64,000 bases of DNA, from contig CM068839.1 of NCBI GenBank assembly GCA_028554795.2, positions 11,311,220-11,375,219 on the forward strand, written 5' to 3'. This DNA is from Sinohyriopsis cumingii (taxonomy: Eukaryota; Mollusca; Bivalvia; Unionida; Unionidae). Below, piece after piece: positions 34,853 to 46,577 of the stretch. Numbering within the stretch: the first letter of the stretch is position 1; every line of letters starts with the position of its first letter. Made by a program: the position numbers and the translations under genes. The notes below the pieces were generated by a model. It did not search any database and was not told the origin of the DNA. It saw only the letters and a list, made by a program, of their open reading frames with translations.

Positions 34853-36495
34853 CTTATTTAAAGAAGGTAACACAATTAGCTATAAACTAATCTACCTTGA
34901 GGCCCTCATACAAAGGAATTCATTTATTTAAGCTGCATCTCTGAAGCCACTGGATATATTGGGTTTGGAAGAAGGAAATAGAGTGGACATTTCTAATCTC
35001 AACTGGAATACCATTCCAGAACAGAGTTCCAGAGTATTGGAAACTTTTTTTAAATAACTCCTTATTTGGTTTGGGAATTTTATAATGCTTGGTAGACATG
35101 GATCGCAGGTGGGGAGTATTACCAGGTAGCCTATGCTGGAAGAGTGATTGTAAATATTTAGGAGCACTATTATGAGATATCCTGTACATTAATTTGGCTT
35201 TTCTCAAACAGATTCGGTCTTTAATAGGTAATATTTTTAACTTATCAGCTAAATTTTCCTTGCTTTCTTTTTGGACTGATATTAGCCCTAATGCTCTTTT
35301 TTGAAGATGTGCCAGCTTTGTTATGTTTTATCATTTGAATTACCCCATACTGTATTATAGTAGTCTAAATAGGGTTGTATGTAACTGTTATAAAATAGTT
35401 TTCTGTGCCTTTCAGGGAGAAAATGTCTTATCCTACTGAGAAGCCATAAACTTGAATTTACTTTTTTACTGATATGTTTGATATGTTCAGTCCATGATAG
35501 GTTATTATCTTCCAGAACACCAAGTAGTCTATCATGACAGACCATTTGCACATTTTTGTCCTTCCATGTCAGACATAGTTCATCACTATCAAAATTTGTC
35601 CTTTTTTGCCATGTTGAGATAAGTAATATTTTAGTTTTACCAGCATTTACCACCATGCCATTGCATGTGCACCAGTTTTCCAGTTTGTTTAGAGCATTCT
35701 ATAAAGAAATTTCGAGTTCAAGCTTTGTGTTTTGGATATCTGACAATGTTGTGTCATCTGCATAGAGATCTGTAGATGATATTGAATCTCTTAGTAAAAG
35801 TGGTAAATAAGATAAAATAGTAATGGACCTAGAATTGAGTCATGTGGTACTCCGTATCTAATTGTTTCAGGTTCAGACAGAACATTATTTATGTAAGCAT
35901 GTTGTGTTCTCTCACTTATGTAAGAAGTAAACCATCTATTTGTTCTTTCATCACATTGGTAGATTTTCAGTTTCTTTATAAGGATTTCATGATCCACCAT
36001 GTCAAAAGCTTTCCTGAAATCTACAAATACAGATCCTATTATTCTACCTTGGTCAAGTGCTTGAAGCCATTTATCAGGTAGGGAGATCAAGGCTGTCTCA
36101 CAGGAATGTTTCTGTCTACAGCCTGATTGATTAGGGTGTAACAGCAAGTGTTTGGTTAAATATGACATGAATGAGTCCTGGACATGTTTTTCAATCAATT
36201 TTGACAAGTTTGGTAGTATTGAGATTGGTCCGTATTTATCAGCCTCATCCTTAGAACCAGATTTGTGAATGGGGGTTACTTTTGCAGTTTTCCATATTTT
36301 GGGGACAGATGAGGTTGCAATACTTAAATTAATTATGAATGTTATGCTATCTACAATAGCAAAGGCAGAAGATTTAATGAGTCATGGACCAATCTGATCA
36401 AGTCCTGTAGCTTTCTTGGTATCAAGTTCACTGAGACATTTTTTAACAAAGTTTTTTTGACACTGGTGGGATAGAGAAACATACCTCCTTAGAGA
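34853..36495 (-). pseudogene. LINE-2: reverse transcriptase and 3' end, decayed
   Basis: Minus-strand remains, in several frames. From about 36480 downward: FVKKCLSELDTKKATGLDQI, then IWKTAKVTPIHKSGSKDEAD (RT palm entry), the motif A segment SVFVDFRKAFDMVDHEI near 36020-36070, a damaged motif B (YGVPHDSILGPLLF, usual GVPQGS), the catalytic DLYADDTTLSDIQ near 35735-35775, VNAGKTKILLIS and LPERHRKLFYNSYIQPYLDY, and the C-terminal FQYSGTLFWNGIPVEIRN. At least one in-frame stop (after GLDQIGP) and several frameshifts make it inactive. It resembles CR1/L2-type LINEs in general layout, and the clade is not certain. The 3' UTR with gagggcctcaaggtagatta is shared by fragments at 29962, 42052 and 48955. 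Confidence 0.85.
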
Positions 36496-37325
36496 TTTTT
36501 GTAGTAGCGCCTTTCTGATGTCACTGCGCTATGGGGAATTAGTCACAAGCAAGAGGGTTTCTTCTTTTTCTACCTTTAATGAAGTATGTTGCCCCTAGTT
36601 CTTCATGCTGACTCCCTGCACTATGTTTGACCTGGTTATTTAAACAATCCTAGCGGACTTCAGAGAAAACATTCCCTGAAGACCTATTCTAAACTGATAT
36701 TCTGGTCTGATTGTGTTAGGTGCAGACCCTTTATCCAACTCTAATCTACATATCAAAATGCACAGAATCTAAATTTTGTAATCCAAAATAAAGCCATATG
36801 TGTACTCTCCATACACACTCTTTTCTCACTGATGCTGTGTGTTAGAATTTACAAAAATATTATTTTGAGTATGAAATTACTTGTAAACTTTATCCTTTTG
36901 AACAAATTACTTCAAAATTAAACTATAACTACCCAACTCTACTTTAAGCACTTTATACCTACTAAAAGAGATTCAAATTTCCCTTCAAATGGTCACTAAT
37001 TTTAATGTTTAAGTATTATGGCAAACTTGCTATAATTGATTTTAATTAGCTTTACAAACACATCTTCCAACTGTCCTACTAACTACTTTGTTTCAATTTC
37101 TCTGGACTGTAACTTGACACCATAGCATCTGAACAGCTGCTGGTAACCTAGTATTGACCCCAAATCTCTGCCTCTAAATCTAACCGTGACTGTAGAGTTA
37201 CTCCTCTATCATAGACATACTGTTATTAAATTTATGTAGAGAATTTAGAAAATTTATACACAAATATATCTTTCCTTCTAAAACTAAGATAAATACCATA
37301 GCACCTGAAATAACTAAATTTAGCC
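36496..37325. other. About 0.8 kb insertion of unknown nature splitting LINE-2
   Basis: LINE-2 coding similarity stops after FCSSKI (near 37330, minus strand) and resumes at VCFSIPPVSKK (near 36490). The intervening sequence has no open frame, no obvious terminal inverted repeat and no similarity to other repeats here. Its edges are known to within about 15 bp. It is AT-rich, apart from a gcgcctttctgatgtcactg stretch at the left end. Confidence 0.5.
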
Positions 37326-38790
37326 CTATAATATTTTGCTGCTGCAGAACTTTTTCAGTTCATTAAAGTTGTTTTCTATCACTGGTTCTTTTAACTTTGT
37401 AGTAATGTTGATGAAAAAATCATTGAAAACATTTGCAATGTCAGTTTCATCAGTGACTATGGTGTCATTTACCAGAAGTGAGTGAATTTTATTTGTCTGT
37501 TTTTTGTGCGTTCCTCCAGTGAGTTCATTGAAGACTTTCCAAATGGAGTTTGTGTTGCTCTTTTTGTATTCAAGCAATGATTGATAATAAGATTTTTTGA
37601 AGCTTTTTTAATCATGCTTGTTATTTTATTTCTCCATACTTTATGTTGTGCATGGTTTTCAATAGTCTTGAATTTGTCTCGTGTTTTCATAGCATCTAGA
37701 ATTTCAGTAGTAAGCCAGTTAGGTTGAATTTCAGTCCTTACTCGATGTACTTTCAGTGGTGCATGCTTAGATACTGCATCCATGAATAAGTCAGTCCACA
37801 CCCTCATGGCTTCATCTATGTCATCCAAATTTTGGATCATATTCCATGGAACTTTATATAGGTCATTGAGAAATTGTTCTTCAATAAAATTTTTGAACAA
37901 TCTGTAAGTGATCGTTGTATGTGTATTTTTCTTATTTTTCTTGCATTTAACCATTCTTGTCAAAAAAGTAGGATAGTGGTCACTAAGACCAACATTCGAT
38001 ACATTAACACAAGCCACATTGTCTGGTAGGTTGGTATAAATGTGATCAATAAGAGTGCTTGATTTTTCTGTTACCCTTGTAGGCTCATTTGCAAGCTGGT
38101 CTAGGCCTAATGATTTGATAAATTCCATCCAGTTGTTCCTTCGTTGAGTATTGAGATGGTCCTTATTTATATATCCGAGTATATGTTTCTTTTTCCTGTG
38201 CTAGAACATATTCCATTTGTTTCAAAAAGTTATCATTCCAAAATGCTTTGGAGGAAGGTGGCCTATAAATGAAACCAGCTAGGAAAGATTTTGCATTATT
38301 TTGAAAAATTTCCACCCAGATACTCTCAGTTTCATGTGACTCCAAGTCAAGTCGCCTTTTTACATTTACATCTTCCCTAATGTATACAACAAGACCCCCA
38401 CCAGCTGTCTCTCTGTCCTACATAATGGTTTATTGTAGCCTTGACAGTGAAATAGATCATCATTGTGGTTAGCATTTAATTTGGTTTCAGTGAGTCCTAA
38501 AACATGTATATTATTTTCCTTGGAAGACAACATTAACTTAATCTGGTCTATCTTTCCCACTATACCTTGTACATTTAAGTGACCTATGTTAAAACCTTTT
38601 GTATTTAGTTTCATATCAATTATATGTATGTCATCATGCAATGGGGTACTCGCTGAGATTGTCTCCGTACTACTTTTATCATTCTTACATCCTATTTCTA
38701 TATTTAAATGTTCATATATATTAGCATCTTCAAAGTCACATACAAACCCTGAAAATCCATTTACATTTGCATCTACAATAGTGTCCATTG
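37326..38790 (-). pseudogene. LINE-2: endonuclease domain and RT linker, decayed
   Basis: Three overlapping minus-strand frames. 38366-38788 carries the start of an AP-endonuclease-like domain: FNIGHLNVQGIVGKIDQI and IHVLGLTETKLN (the E of the catalytic TET). 38163-38345 carries SIWVEIF and GFIYRPPSS. 37469-38128 carries TLIDHIYTNL and VGLSDHYPTF (the SDH catalytic motif), then the linker. 37326-37577 continues with IWKVFNELTGG and NDFFINITTKL. The order is that of an APE endonuclease followed by the RT linker. Frameshifts near 38130-38165, 38350-38430 and 37470-37570 break it. Confidence 0.8.
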
Positions 38791-38872
38791 AATAGTTAGA
38801 GTCAAGAGTCCCACTGGGTACATTTAGATTTTTTGTAAATGTAGCGTTGGCATTCTCCTCTTTGCCAGCTTC

Positions 38873-39310
38873 CTAATATGTATATATTAATGGACAAAAA
38901 AGTCTTTGTTTGTGTCCATATTTATGGCACCTAAAACACTCGATCTGTTTGCCATGATGGCATACCTGTGTCATGTGCCCAGTTTCTCCACAGTAGAGAC
39001 AGCACTCTTCATTAAAGTGCTTGAAAATGGGGCCATACATGTTAATATTTCTCAGTAGTTGAGAGGTTCCTTTTCTGCTTAGATGAATTTTGTCTCTGTG
39101 GTAGAGACTAAGGTTGACATCCTGATTCTGAAGAAAGAAAGATGTGTATTGTGGAATGTACTGTAGGTTGATTTTTTTTTTGTTGTTGTTGTGGGGTTTA
39201 ACACCAGTTTTCAGCACACGATAGGCTATACATGGCGGCCAGTATTAATGGTGGAGGAAGAACTGTAGGTTGAAGGAATTCAATGAATGAATAGCAGAAT
39301 AACTCAAGTC
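38873..39310 (-). pseudogene. LINE-2: ORF1-like C-terminus with SGNH-like end and CCHC knuckles
   Basis: On the minus strand, the frame reads SFFLQNQDVNLSLYHRDKIH then LSRKGTSQLLRNIN, like the C-terminal DxxH block of SGNH/GDSL-type domains carried by some LINEs. It continues with two zinc-knuckle candidates, CLYCGETGHMTQVC and CFRCHKYGHKQRLFC. The N-terminal part runs up to about 39310 but is interrupted by a SINE at 39172-39261; without it the frame reads on as SLNSFNLQYIPQYTS. The rest of the ORF1 is missing. Confidence 0.65.
39172..39261 (-). mobile_element. SINE-A fragment inserted in LINE-2
   Basis: 90 bp matching the 3' end of SINE-A (ggccgccatgtata and gtgctgaaaa regions, tail of aac repeats, seen as tgttgttgttg on +). 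It is flanked by a perfect 12 bp direct repeat, actgtaggttga, at 39160-39171 and 39262-39273. This is a 5'-truncated retroposition into LINE-2. Confidence 0.9.
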
Positions 39311-39354
39311 ACTCAAACATGAATGTTATAACAAAATCAACATATAGTAATATA

Positions 39355-39560
39355 CTATGATATATTGAGATCATCTTGCATCTGATTGGCCAAGCTTGCT
39401 ACCTCTCTGGCAGTTATAGTTCTTGTCTGATTTTAATGAAACTTGGAATGTAGGCTTACTCAGCAAGATTTTACACAGGTTTTTTATTGAGTGAGAGTTG
39501 TACATGTTAATTAGGTGATCATTCATTTGATTGGGACTCATGTCTGGGATAGTTCTGCAA
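39355..39560. repeat. Dispersed repeat R2
   Basis: gatcatcttgcatctgattg, gctacctctctggcagttat and gattttaatgaaacttggaa match other R2 copies. Confidence 0.55.
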
Positions 39561-41917
39561 TGAAATCGGTCTATAATGGACATTTAAGCCAAGAAACAAA
39601 CTTGCCCAAAACACCATTTTAATCCTGGGATTGCAGATGTACAAAGTAAGTAGCATAAAATGTGTATGAATCAGTTAAGACTCCTTGTAAAATAAAGGCA
39701 CAAAGGGTTACAGTAGTATGATACACTATTCAACCCTGTAAATTTTGCAGTGCAACTGATTGGCTTCTCTTGGGTATGGATCAGAAGCTTCAGAAATAGC
39801 AACTTGGCAGTTTATTTATATCCCTAAGATTGTGACTGAGGCATTGATATAATGTTTCTTCATTGCTTCTGGGTCCCTCAAAGGGGCAGCCCTACCCATG
39901 ATCCTGTTTGCCACTATGGTCAGGTCACTGGCCATGGTGTTGCCAGCATTGGCCACCTAGAGAGTGACCTTTTTACATACAACATACCTTGATGCAGCCA
40001 TTAGGTATGTCTGTGTTGTCATTTTTGCACCTGCATCTTGATCGTCTACCTACTTTTTACTTCCATGTTCTCAGCGTACTTTTACAGTTGACTTATCAGT
40101 TTGTGGTGGCTTTTTTGGCTCAGAGGTTGTCAGCCACATTGCAGCATCCTGTGGACCTGAAACACATCAAGGTGTTGATCATTAGTGAGGAGAGGCCCAT
40201 GTCTGAGGTCTTGAGATTCCCAACAATGTCGGTGAATGTAACCGTATCATCTGGGTCAAAATCATCAGTGCAGATCCAGTACCCTACCATCTCCGCCTTG
40301 ATGGCAAGTTGCCCCAGGTAGCACTCTATCTTTCTGCAAGCAATGAAAGATGTCTACCAGCAGGACAGATATTGCCATAGCCTGCTTATTTCTAAATGAA
40401 CCAGTGGGTCAGTGACAGTGCTTTATTCAGCACCCTACCAGGCATAGGTTCATGATTCAGTGCCTTTGGACATGTGGCCACAGATTGTTCATCATCCTTT
40501 TTCAGTCAGTGGTATAGTCAATAGGTCACCACCGCAGGTATGGCGAAGGTACACAGGGAGCTCTGACAGCAGCACAAGGCTATACAAATCGATATAGAGG
40601 TGTCCTAATCCAGGCAGATATGACTGTTAGCTGTGCTTAGTGCCTAGAGACCATTGAGACACCACTGTGAAAACAGTGACCGTCTCCATGACTAAGCAAA
40701 TTTTTTCCATTCACTTGTCCCAAAATTTAAATCACTTGTCAAGATTTGATGAGATGTAAGCTATGGAAAGAACAGACAAAATAGTGTACAACATTTATTT
40801 CTTAAAACTATTTACTTTTTCAAAAACATTTATTTTTCATTTTTCATTTTGTTACATCACATGTTTTAAGTTTCTGTTGTCCAGGTATTTTATTTGCACT
40901 GTTTCTTTCTCTGATAAAGTAGCATGAGTACTTTCATCGGAAGGGATGGAGAAAAAAATTTTAATTGAATTAAGACTTTCCATAACTTATCTTCAGGCTT
41001 GATCAATTGAGTCTCTTGCCATGAATTTGTTCTTATAATTAGCATAAAGTTCAGCACTATTCTTTTCCTGGAGTACACAGTCCATTTTGATATCGGAAAA
41101 TGGTTTTCCATGGGCAGTGTTGTAGGCAGTGTTTTAAAGAGAGCTTTTATTTATTTTATGTCAGTCCCATTTTGTTTGGGAAGGGCCTTTCCAAGTGGAT
41201 TGTCCACAATAATATAAGGGATTTTCTGCACATGTTGACTATCTTATGCATATATGGTGTTGCAGAGGCCTTGTGAGGTCCAGGACTGTCATGGGACTTA
41301 AATAGTCCATAAATTCAAGCCATCGATAACTACCAACCAAATGAAAACATTCTTCTTTCTGAATCCATAAATTCAGGCCTGGGATAACTATTAACCAAAT
41401 GCAGATGAAAAATTTTGTTGTCTCTTGGTAGTGTTATTTTTTATATTGTTTGCTGCAAGGAGTCTGGCTTATAACTTTTAGCTAGACTAAAGTTATCTGA
41501 CACTCAGTATGAGTCTTACCTTTTGCTTCTAAATTTCAGTGAATATTCATTCTCCAAATCTTTCTTACTAACATTCTTGTGAGATTATTTTAGTAAACTC
41601 ATTTTATCCACATATTGAATATTACCATGCTTGATAGCTACTTCTAACATGTAATTGGTATTTCCATACAACTCAACTGAGATAGTTTTGCAATGTCTGC
41701 TATATAGATGCATGGAATCATAATCTGATTCAGTGGATGAAAACTGAAACCTGTTGAATTTGACAAATACATTACAATTTACTTATAAACTCACTACCCT
41801 TTTATTTTGGCATCTTACTACTTTTGTACTGTATATACACAATCAGTCTACCATGCATGTTCATTTGGATTTTCAGTTTATTTTGTCCATATATAACTAT
41901 AGCTTATTATTCGTGCT
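39561..41917. other. Intronic sequence, mostly unrecognised
   Basis: 39840-40660 is less AT-rich than its surroundings and has a 110-codon + frame at 39989-40321 and broken minus-strand frames, but I recognise no domain. It may be a decayed element. 40661-41917 shows nothing beyond AT-rich DNA and two weak copies of a gataactaccaaccaaatg block at 41325 and 41378. Confidence 0.35.
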
Positions 41918-42022
41918 CTGTGTGTGTGTGTGTGTGCACATGTGTGCATGCGTGTGTGTGTGTGCATGTGTGCGTGCGTGTGTGCATTCATGCCCATGTA
42001 TACATGTGTGTGTGACTATGTA
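41918..42022. repeat. (GT)n-rich microsatellite with GC steps
   Basis: tgtgtgtgtgtgtg broken by gcatgc/gcgtgc steps, an alternating purine-pyrimidine tract. Confidence 0.9.
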
Positions 42023-42051
42023 CAGGTACTTTTAGTGTGAATATGCATATA

Positions 42052-42142
42052 ATAGAGGCCACAAGGAGGATTACTTCCATGCAACTAATTGTGTCATCCT
42101 CTTTAAATAAAATCATTAATAATAATATTATTATTATTATTG
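42052..42142 (+). mobile_element. LINE-2 3' end fragment, diverged
   Basis: gaggccacaaggaggattac, aattgtgtcatcctctttaa and ataaaatcattaataataat with an (att)n tail align with the LINE-2 end at lower identity than the other copies. Confidence 0.65.
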
Positions 42143-42332
42143 CAAACTGATATATGGAGGTGACAGTTTTGCAGTGTCTGCCTTTAACAGTTCATATACT
42201 GAGTTGAGATAGTTTTATCTACCCTTGACAGTTCATATACAGCATTCAAAAGGACGTCTGTTCTTGATATTTCATATAATGATTTTGAGATATATTCTTG
42301 GTATCTGTAGAATGCAAAGGAAACAATCAGCT

Positions 42333-43185
42333 TAGGATAGGCTTCCATTGCATACATTTGGATAGGCTCCCATTACATACATTTGGATAGGCTTCCATTA
42401 CATACATTTGGATAGGCTTCCATTTCATACATTTGGATAGGCTCCATTGCATACATTTGGATAGGCTCCCACTGCATACATTTGGATAGGCTTCCATTAC
42501 ATACATTTGGATAGGCTTCCATTTCATACATTTGGATAGGTTTCCATTACATACATTTGGATAGGCTCCCATTACATACAATTAGATAGGCTTCCATTAC
42601 ATATATTTGGATAGGCTCCCATTACATACAATTGGATAGGCTTCCATTTCATACATTTGGATAGGTTTCCATTACATACATTTGGATAGGCTCCCATTAC
42701 ATACACTTGGATAGGCTTCCATTACATACATTTGGATAGGCTCCCATTACATACAATTGGATAGGCTTCCATTTCATACATTTGGATAGGTTTCCATTAC
42801 ATACATTTGGATAGGCTCCCATTACATACAATTGGATAGGCTTCCATTTCATACATTTGGATAGGCTGCCATTACATACATTTGGATAGGCTTCCATTAC
42901 ATACATTTGGATAGGCTTCCATTACATACATTTGGATAGGCTCCCATTGCATATATTTGGATAGGCTCCCATTGCATACATTTGGATAGGCTCCCATTAC
43001 ATACATTTGGATAGGCTCCCATTACATACATTTGGATAGGCTTCCATTACATACATTTGGATAGGCTTCCATTACATACATTTGGATAGGCTCCCATTAC
43101 ATACATTTGGATAGGCTCCCATTACATACATTTGGATAGGCTTCCATTACATACATTTGGATAGGCTTCCATTACATGCATTTGC
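42333..43185. repeat. 25 bp minisatellite, about 34 copies
   Basis: Core ggataggcttccattacata followed by cattt. Variant letters at three positions (ctt/ctc, tac/ttc/tgc, tt/aa) recur in block patterns. Confidence 0.95.
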
Positions 43186-43476
43186 AGGAATTTAGAATCA
43201 AACTTATTGAGAGCATATTAGCATATAAACACATTTTATTTGCATCCTAAACCTTTCAGTCTGAACACAACACATTTGATTTCATTTGCATACATTGTCT
43301 GACCCTGCTTTTTTGGTCAGAACTGCACAGCTTCCACATTCAGGTCTATTTTTGGATCAATATAAAGACCATGAACTATATATAAAACATTGGTCTCTTT
43401 GTCAATAAAACCATTATGGAAGTATATTTCAAAGTTTATATGACAGATCCATCCCTCACCTCATTCCCAGTCCCAG

Positions 43477-43477
<1 letters not shown>

Positions 43478-43514
<37 letters not shown>

Positions 43515-43519
43515 ACACA
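43478..43519. repeat. (CA)n microsatellite
   Basis: About 20 ca dinucleotides with one ta step. Confidence 0.95.
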
Positions 43520-44094
43520 ATATGGGTTTACCCATAACAGTGGGCAGTGGTTTGATTATAATATAATCCAGGTGTCTGCAGCCTATGGCACACAAGTCAA
43601 TGGTTTTATGCCTAACTCTTTGAAAGGCACATGGTATGAGTTGTAGTGTTGTATTGTATGTACTAAAAACTAACTAAATTAAAGGGATGAATATGATTTG
43701 GGATGCAGTACTCTACAACTGAATGGACATGCATTTTATATATGAAGTAATCTGTAAATTGAAAGAAATTTTGCAGCTCAAAGGGTTCAGGTTTGAATAC
43801 TGCCCAAAATAAACTGATTTATCTGTGAAAGGCACTTTGCTCTAATCAGCTCAGTGCAATTTAACCTTCCATGTGCTGATATGTGATATTAATGAGAAAC
43901 AAAAGATCCCACTTTTTAATTACATACCTGCCAGGCAGGAACTTATCATGCCAAAAACATATTTTTACTCACAAACACTCTGACACATTCATGTTTCAAA
44001 CAACATGATTTTCAATAATCTTTGAAACAAAATACCACCTCAGTATATGCCCCTTACATGTAGCATGTATAAAATGTACACAGTCCTCGTTGGA
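43520..44094. other. Intronic sequence, nothing recognised
   Basis: AT-rich, no recognised element. Confidence 0.4.
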
Positions 44095-44290
44095 GCTGAT
44101 GTAAAGCTATCCATGGAGCAATTGGAATAGCGGCAATTAAAAGCCACAGAGGTCAAGTATAAACCACCATTTCACATATTACTTAATTGGCTGATAATAG
44201 CTAAGGTAATGTGTTTGAAGACTGTAGTGGGTGAGGCCATTGTACTAATTTGGATAGGTAACAGTCATGAAGTGGAAGAACCCAGTATAG
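44095..44290. repeat. Dispersed repeat R3, copy 2
   Basis: gcaattaaaagccacagagg and acttaattggctgataatag correspond to 6500-6560 in the same order and orientation. Confidence 0.5.
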
Positions 44291-45009
44291 TGTGGACTGA
44301 ATAGTGTGACCCATACCAAATTTCCCGTACCCTAAATGCATTATCCTAGATGAATCTGGTAATTGATCATTAACAAAATATTATATTTGTTAGGATTACC
44401 ATTAAATAAGTAATATAAAAAAGTGTATCTTTTTTATTCAAATTTTGTTTTTGGAATTTTACCTTGAATAATGTGTTTTTTGATGACTAAAATGTGTAAA
44501 CCAGACAAGACAATGTTAATGTCCAAGATTACAATATTATATAAGTTTGCTTTATTTCTATAAACATATTAAAGAAGAAGCAGTACATTGTCATTGGTCA
44601 ATTTAATTGCCACTGTTTTGAAACATGGAAATATACACTGTGCTGAAGAAAAAAATTCTTATGATATTTTTGACTGTTTGAGTATTTGCTAATTTATCGT
44701 ATATGAAACTTAGGAAAATTCACACAAAAAAGCATTTTTTTTTCAGTTTAATAATTTAAATGATAAATAACTTCAGTAAATAAGAAACTCATATTTTTTA
44801 CAGAAAAATGAATAGTCACAAAAGAAAATGTCTTTAGCAACATTTCATGCTGTTGTCACTTGTAATTTGTCATCGTCAGAGTGTATATAGTACTCCTCCA
44901 CTTTTAGGTCTATATGGCGTGGTGTGGATCATTTAATATTGAAGTGACTAATTTGTATGGTCTCACATTTTTGCAGATGTCGTATAAACAATTGCATTGT
45001 CGATAGCAC
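44291..45009. other. Intronic sequence, nothing recognised
   Basis: Strongly AT-rich with no recognised element. Confidence 0.4.
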
Positions 45010-45220
45010 TGGGTTTAGGTACAGACTGCTGGAAATCTGGTACAGGAGTTGATGCTGGCCTGATTTGTGTAACTGAATTATGGTACGATTATCCAGAATT
45101 AACTGATATAGGTTGATTGGTTCAGAGAAGTGGAAAGGAAATTGCGTCTGTAGGTACAGACTGCTGCATTTCTAGTACTGAGTTGATGCTGGCCTGATTT
45201 GTGAAACTGATGTGCCCTTG
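45010..45220. repeat. Imperfect duplication, about 130 bp apart
   Basis: aggtacagactgctg and gagttgatgctggcctgatt occur twice (near 45017 and 45152; near 45046 and 45182). Confidence 0.7.
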
Positions 45221-45521
45221 AAACTAAAACTTAGACCGTCCCTGCTGAGTAAATGGTGTTTTTAAGATACTTCACTCCGAAGAAATGATCACTAAAAAGA
45301 AATAATCATGGTGAATGTTCTGTCGTATTTGTCGAAGTACTTGGTCTGGGAATGTCGGGTCCTGAAAACAGAGTGAGACATGATCTTGTATTAAACTGTG
45401 TATCTGTGCTGAATGAATTCCAATGATCTTCATAAATTTATTGATTACTTTCAAACTTTATATCAGTTGCAACCAATATGATTTGAGATCACCCAGTTTG
45501 TTTATAGGATAATGTAGATTT

Positions 45522-46025
45522 CAGTCTACCAAAAATTATTATTGCAGTCCTTTGGAACAATAGCAAAATGAATAACTCATATTTCAGTCTACCAAAAATT
45601 ATTATTGCAGTTCTTTGGAACAATAGCAAAATGAATAACTCATATTTCAGTCTACCAAAAATTATTATTGCAGTCCTTTGGAACAATAGCAAAATGAATA
45701 ACTCATATTTCAGTCTACCAAAAATTATTATTGCAGTCCTTTGGAACAATAGCAAAATGAATAACTCATATTTCAGTCTACCAAAAATTATTATTGCAGT
45801 CCTTTGGAACAATAGCAAAATGAATAACTCATATTTCAGTCTACCAAACATTATTATTGCAGTCCTTTGGAACAATAGCAAAATGAATAACTCATATTTC
45901 AGTCTACCAAAAATTATTATTGCAGTCCTTTGGAACAAAAGCAAAATGAATAACTTATATTTCAGTCTACCAAAAATTATTATTGCAGTCCTTTGGAACA
46001 ATAGCAAAATGAATAACTCAAAATA
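45522..46025. repeat. 63 bp minisatellite, 8 copies, open on both strands
   Basis: cagtctaccaaaaattatta followed by ttgcagtcctttggaacaatagc recurs at exactly 63 bp steps from 45522. Copies are nearly identical. A 63 bp unit is 21 codons, so the + strand stays open for 178 codons and the minus strand for 203 codons (45489-46100). I see no promoter, splice or domain support and regard both as by-products. Confidence 0.95.
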
Positions 46026-46171
46026 TCTTATGAAGACTATAGCTTTGAAACAGTGGATTCTAGCATTTTCTTGTCTGCCAAAAAATACAGGCTTGACCAA
46101 TTAAGCTCATGTTATTCTTTGAACTGATAATTTGGGTGTTCAAGGGATCAAAGAAGAGTAGTGTCATTTGA

Positions 46172-46453
46172 AAACAACAAAAAAACCATGAAACTTGTAT
46201 ATTGGAAAACCCAAGAAAAGATGTAATAAAATATGTCAGTGACTGCAATAAATGCAGTAGAGATAATCTAGGGCCAACACTAACAGCACCTGAATCCTAT
46301 ACCAGTGCAATCCAAAGTGTAGAGTTTAGTTGGAATCAATATTATCAGTCCTCTTCCGATGGCAGACAATATCTTCAATCCACCAACAGAAAAACAATGC
46401 AAAGACAGTTGCAGGAAAATGCAAGTCTTCTTTATGAAGTGACCAAAGTCTAA
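46172..46453 (+). other. Unassigned open frame, about 94 codons
   Basis: An open frame with ordinary amino acid composition, including YVSDCNKCSRDN and a Gln-rich end (TMQRQLQENASLLYEV). The CxxC after a basic, valine-rich stretch faintly recalls the integrase zinc finger of LTR elements, but no histidine pair is visible upstream and no DDE core follows. It cannot be an exon between 24107 and 51304 of the LRRCC1-like gene, because those two exons join directly in phase and alignment. It may be an element fragment or chance. Confidence 0.25.
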
Positions 46454-46577
46454 TTTACATAAGACATCCTCAGCCCTAACAAAATTGCAAATTGTACAAG
46501 GTAATGGTAATTGTGTTTAGAACTATAAGCTTTGCAATTTCAGGTAGCAAAGAGAGCTACAACATATGCTATAATAG

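Noticed and set aside
46172-46453. Extra exon of the LRRCC1-like gene, or LTR-element integrase zinc finger
   Set aside because: Exons 3 and 4 already join with matching phase and family-like sequence, leaving no room for it. The HHCC pattern is incomplete and no DDE core is seen.
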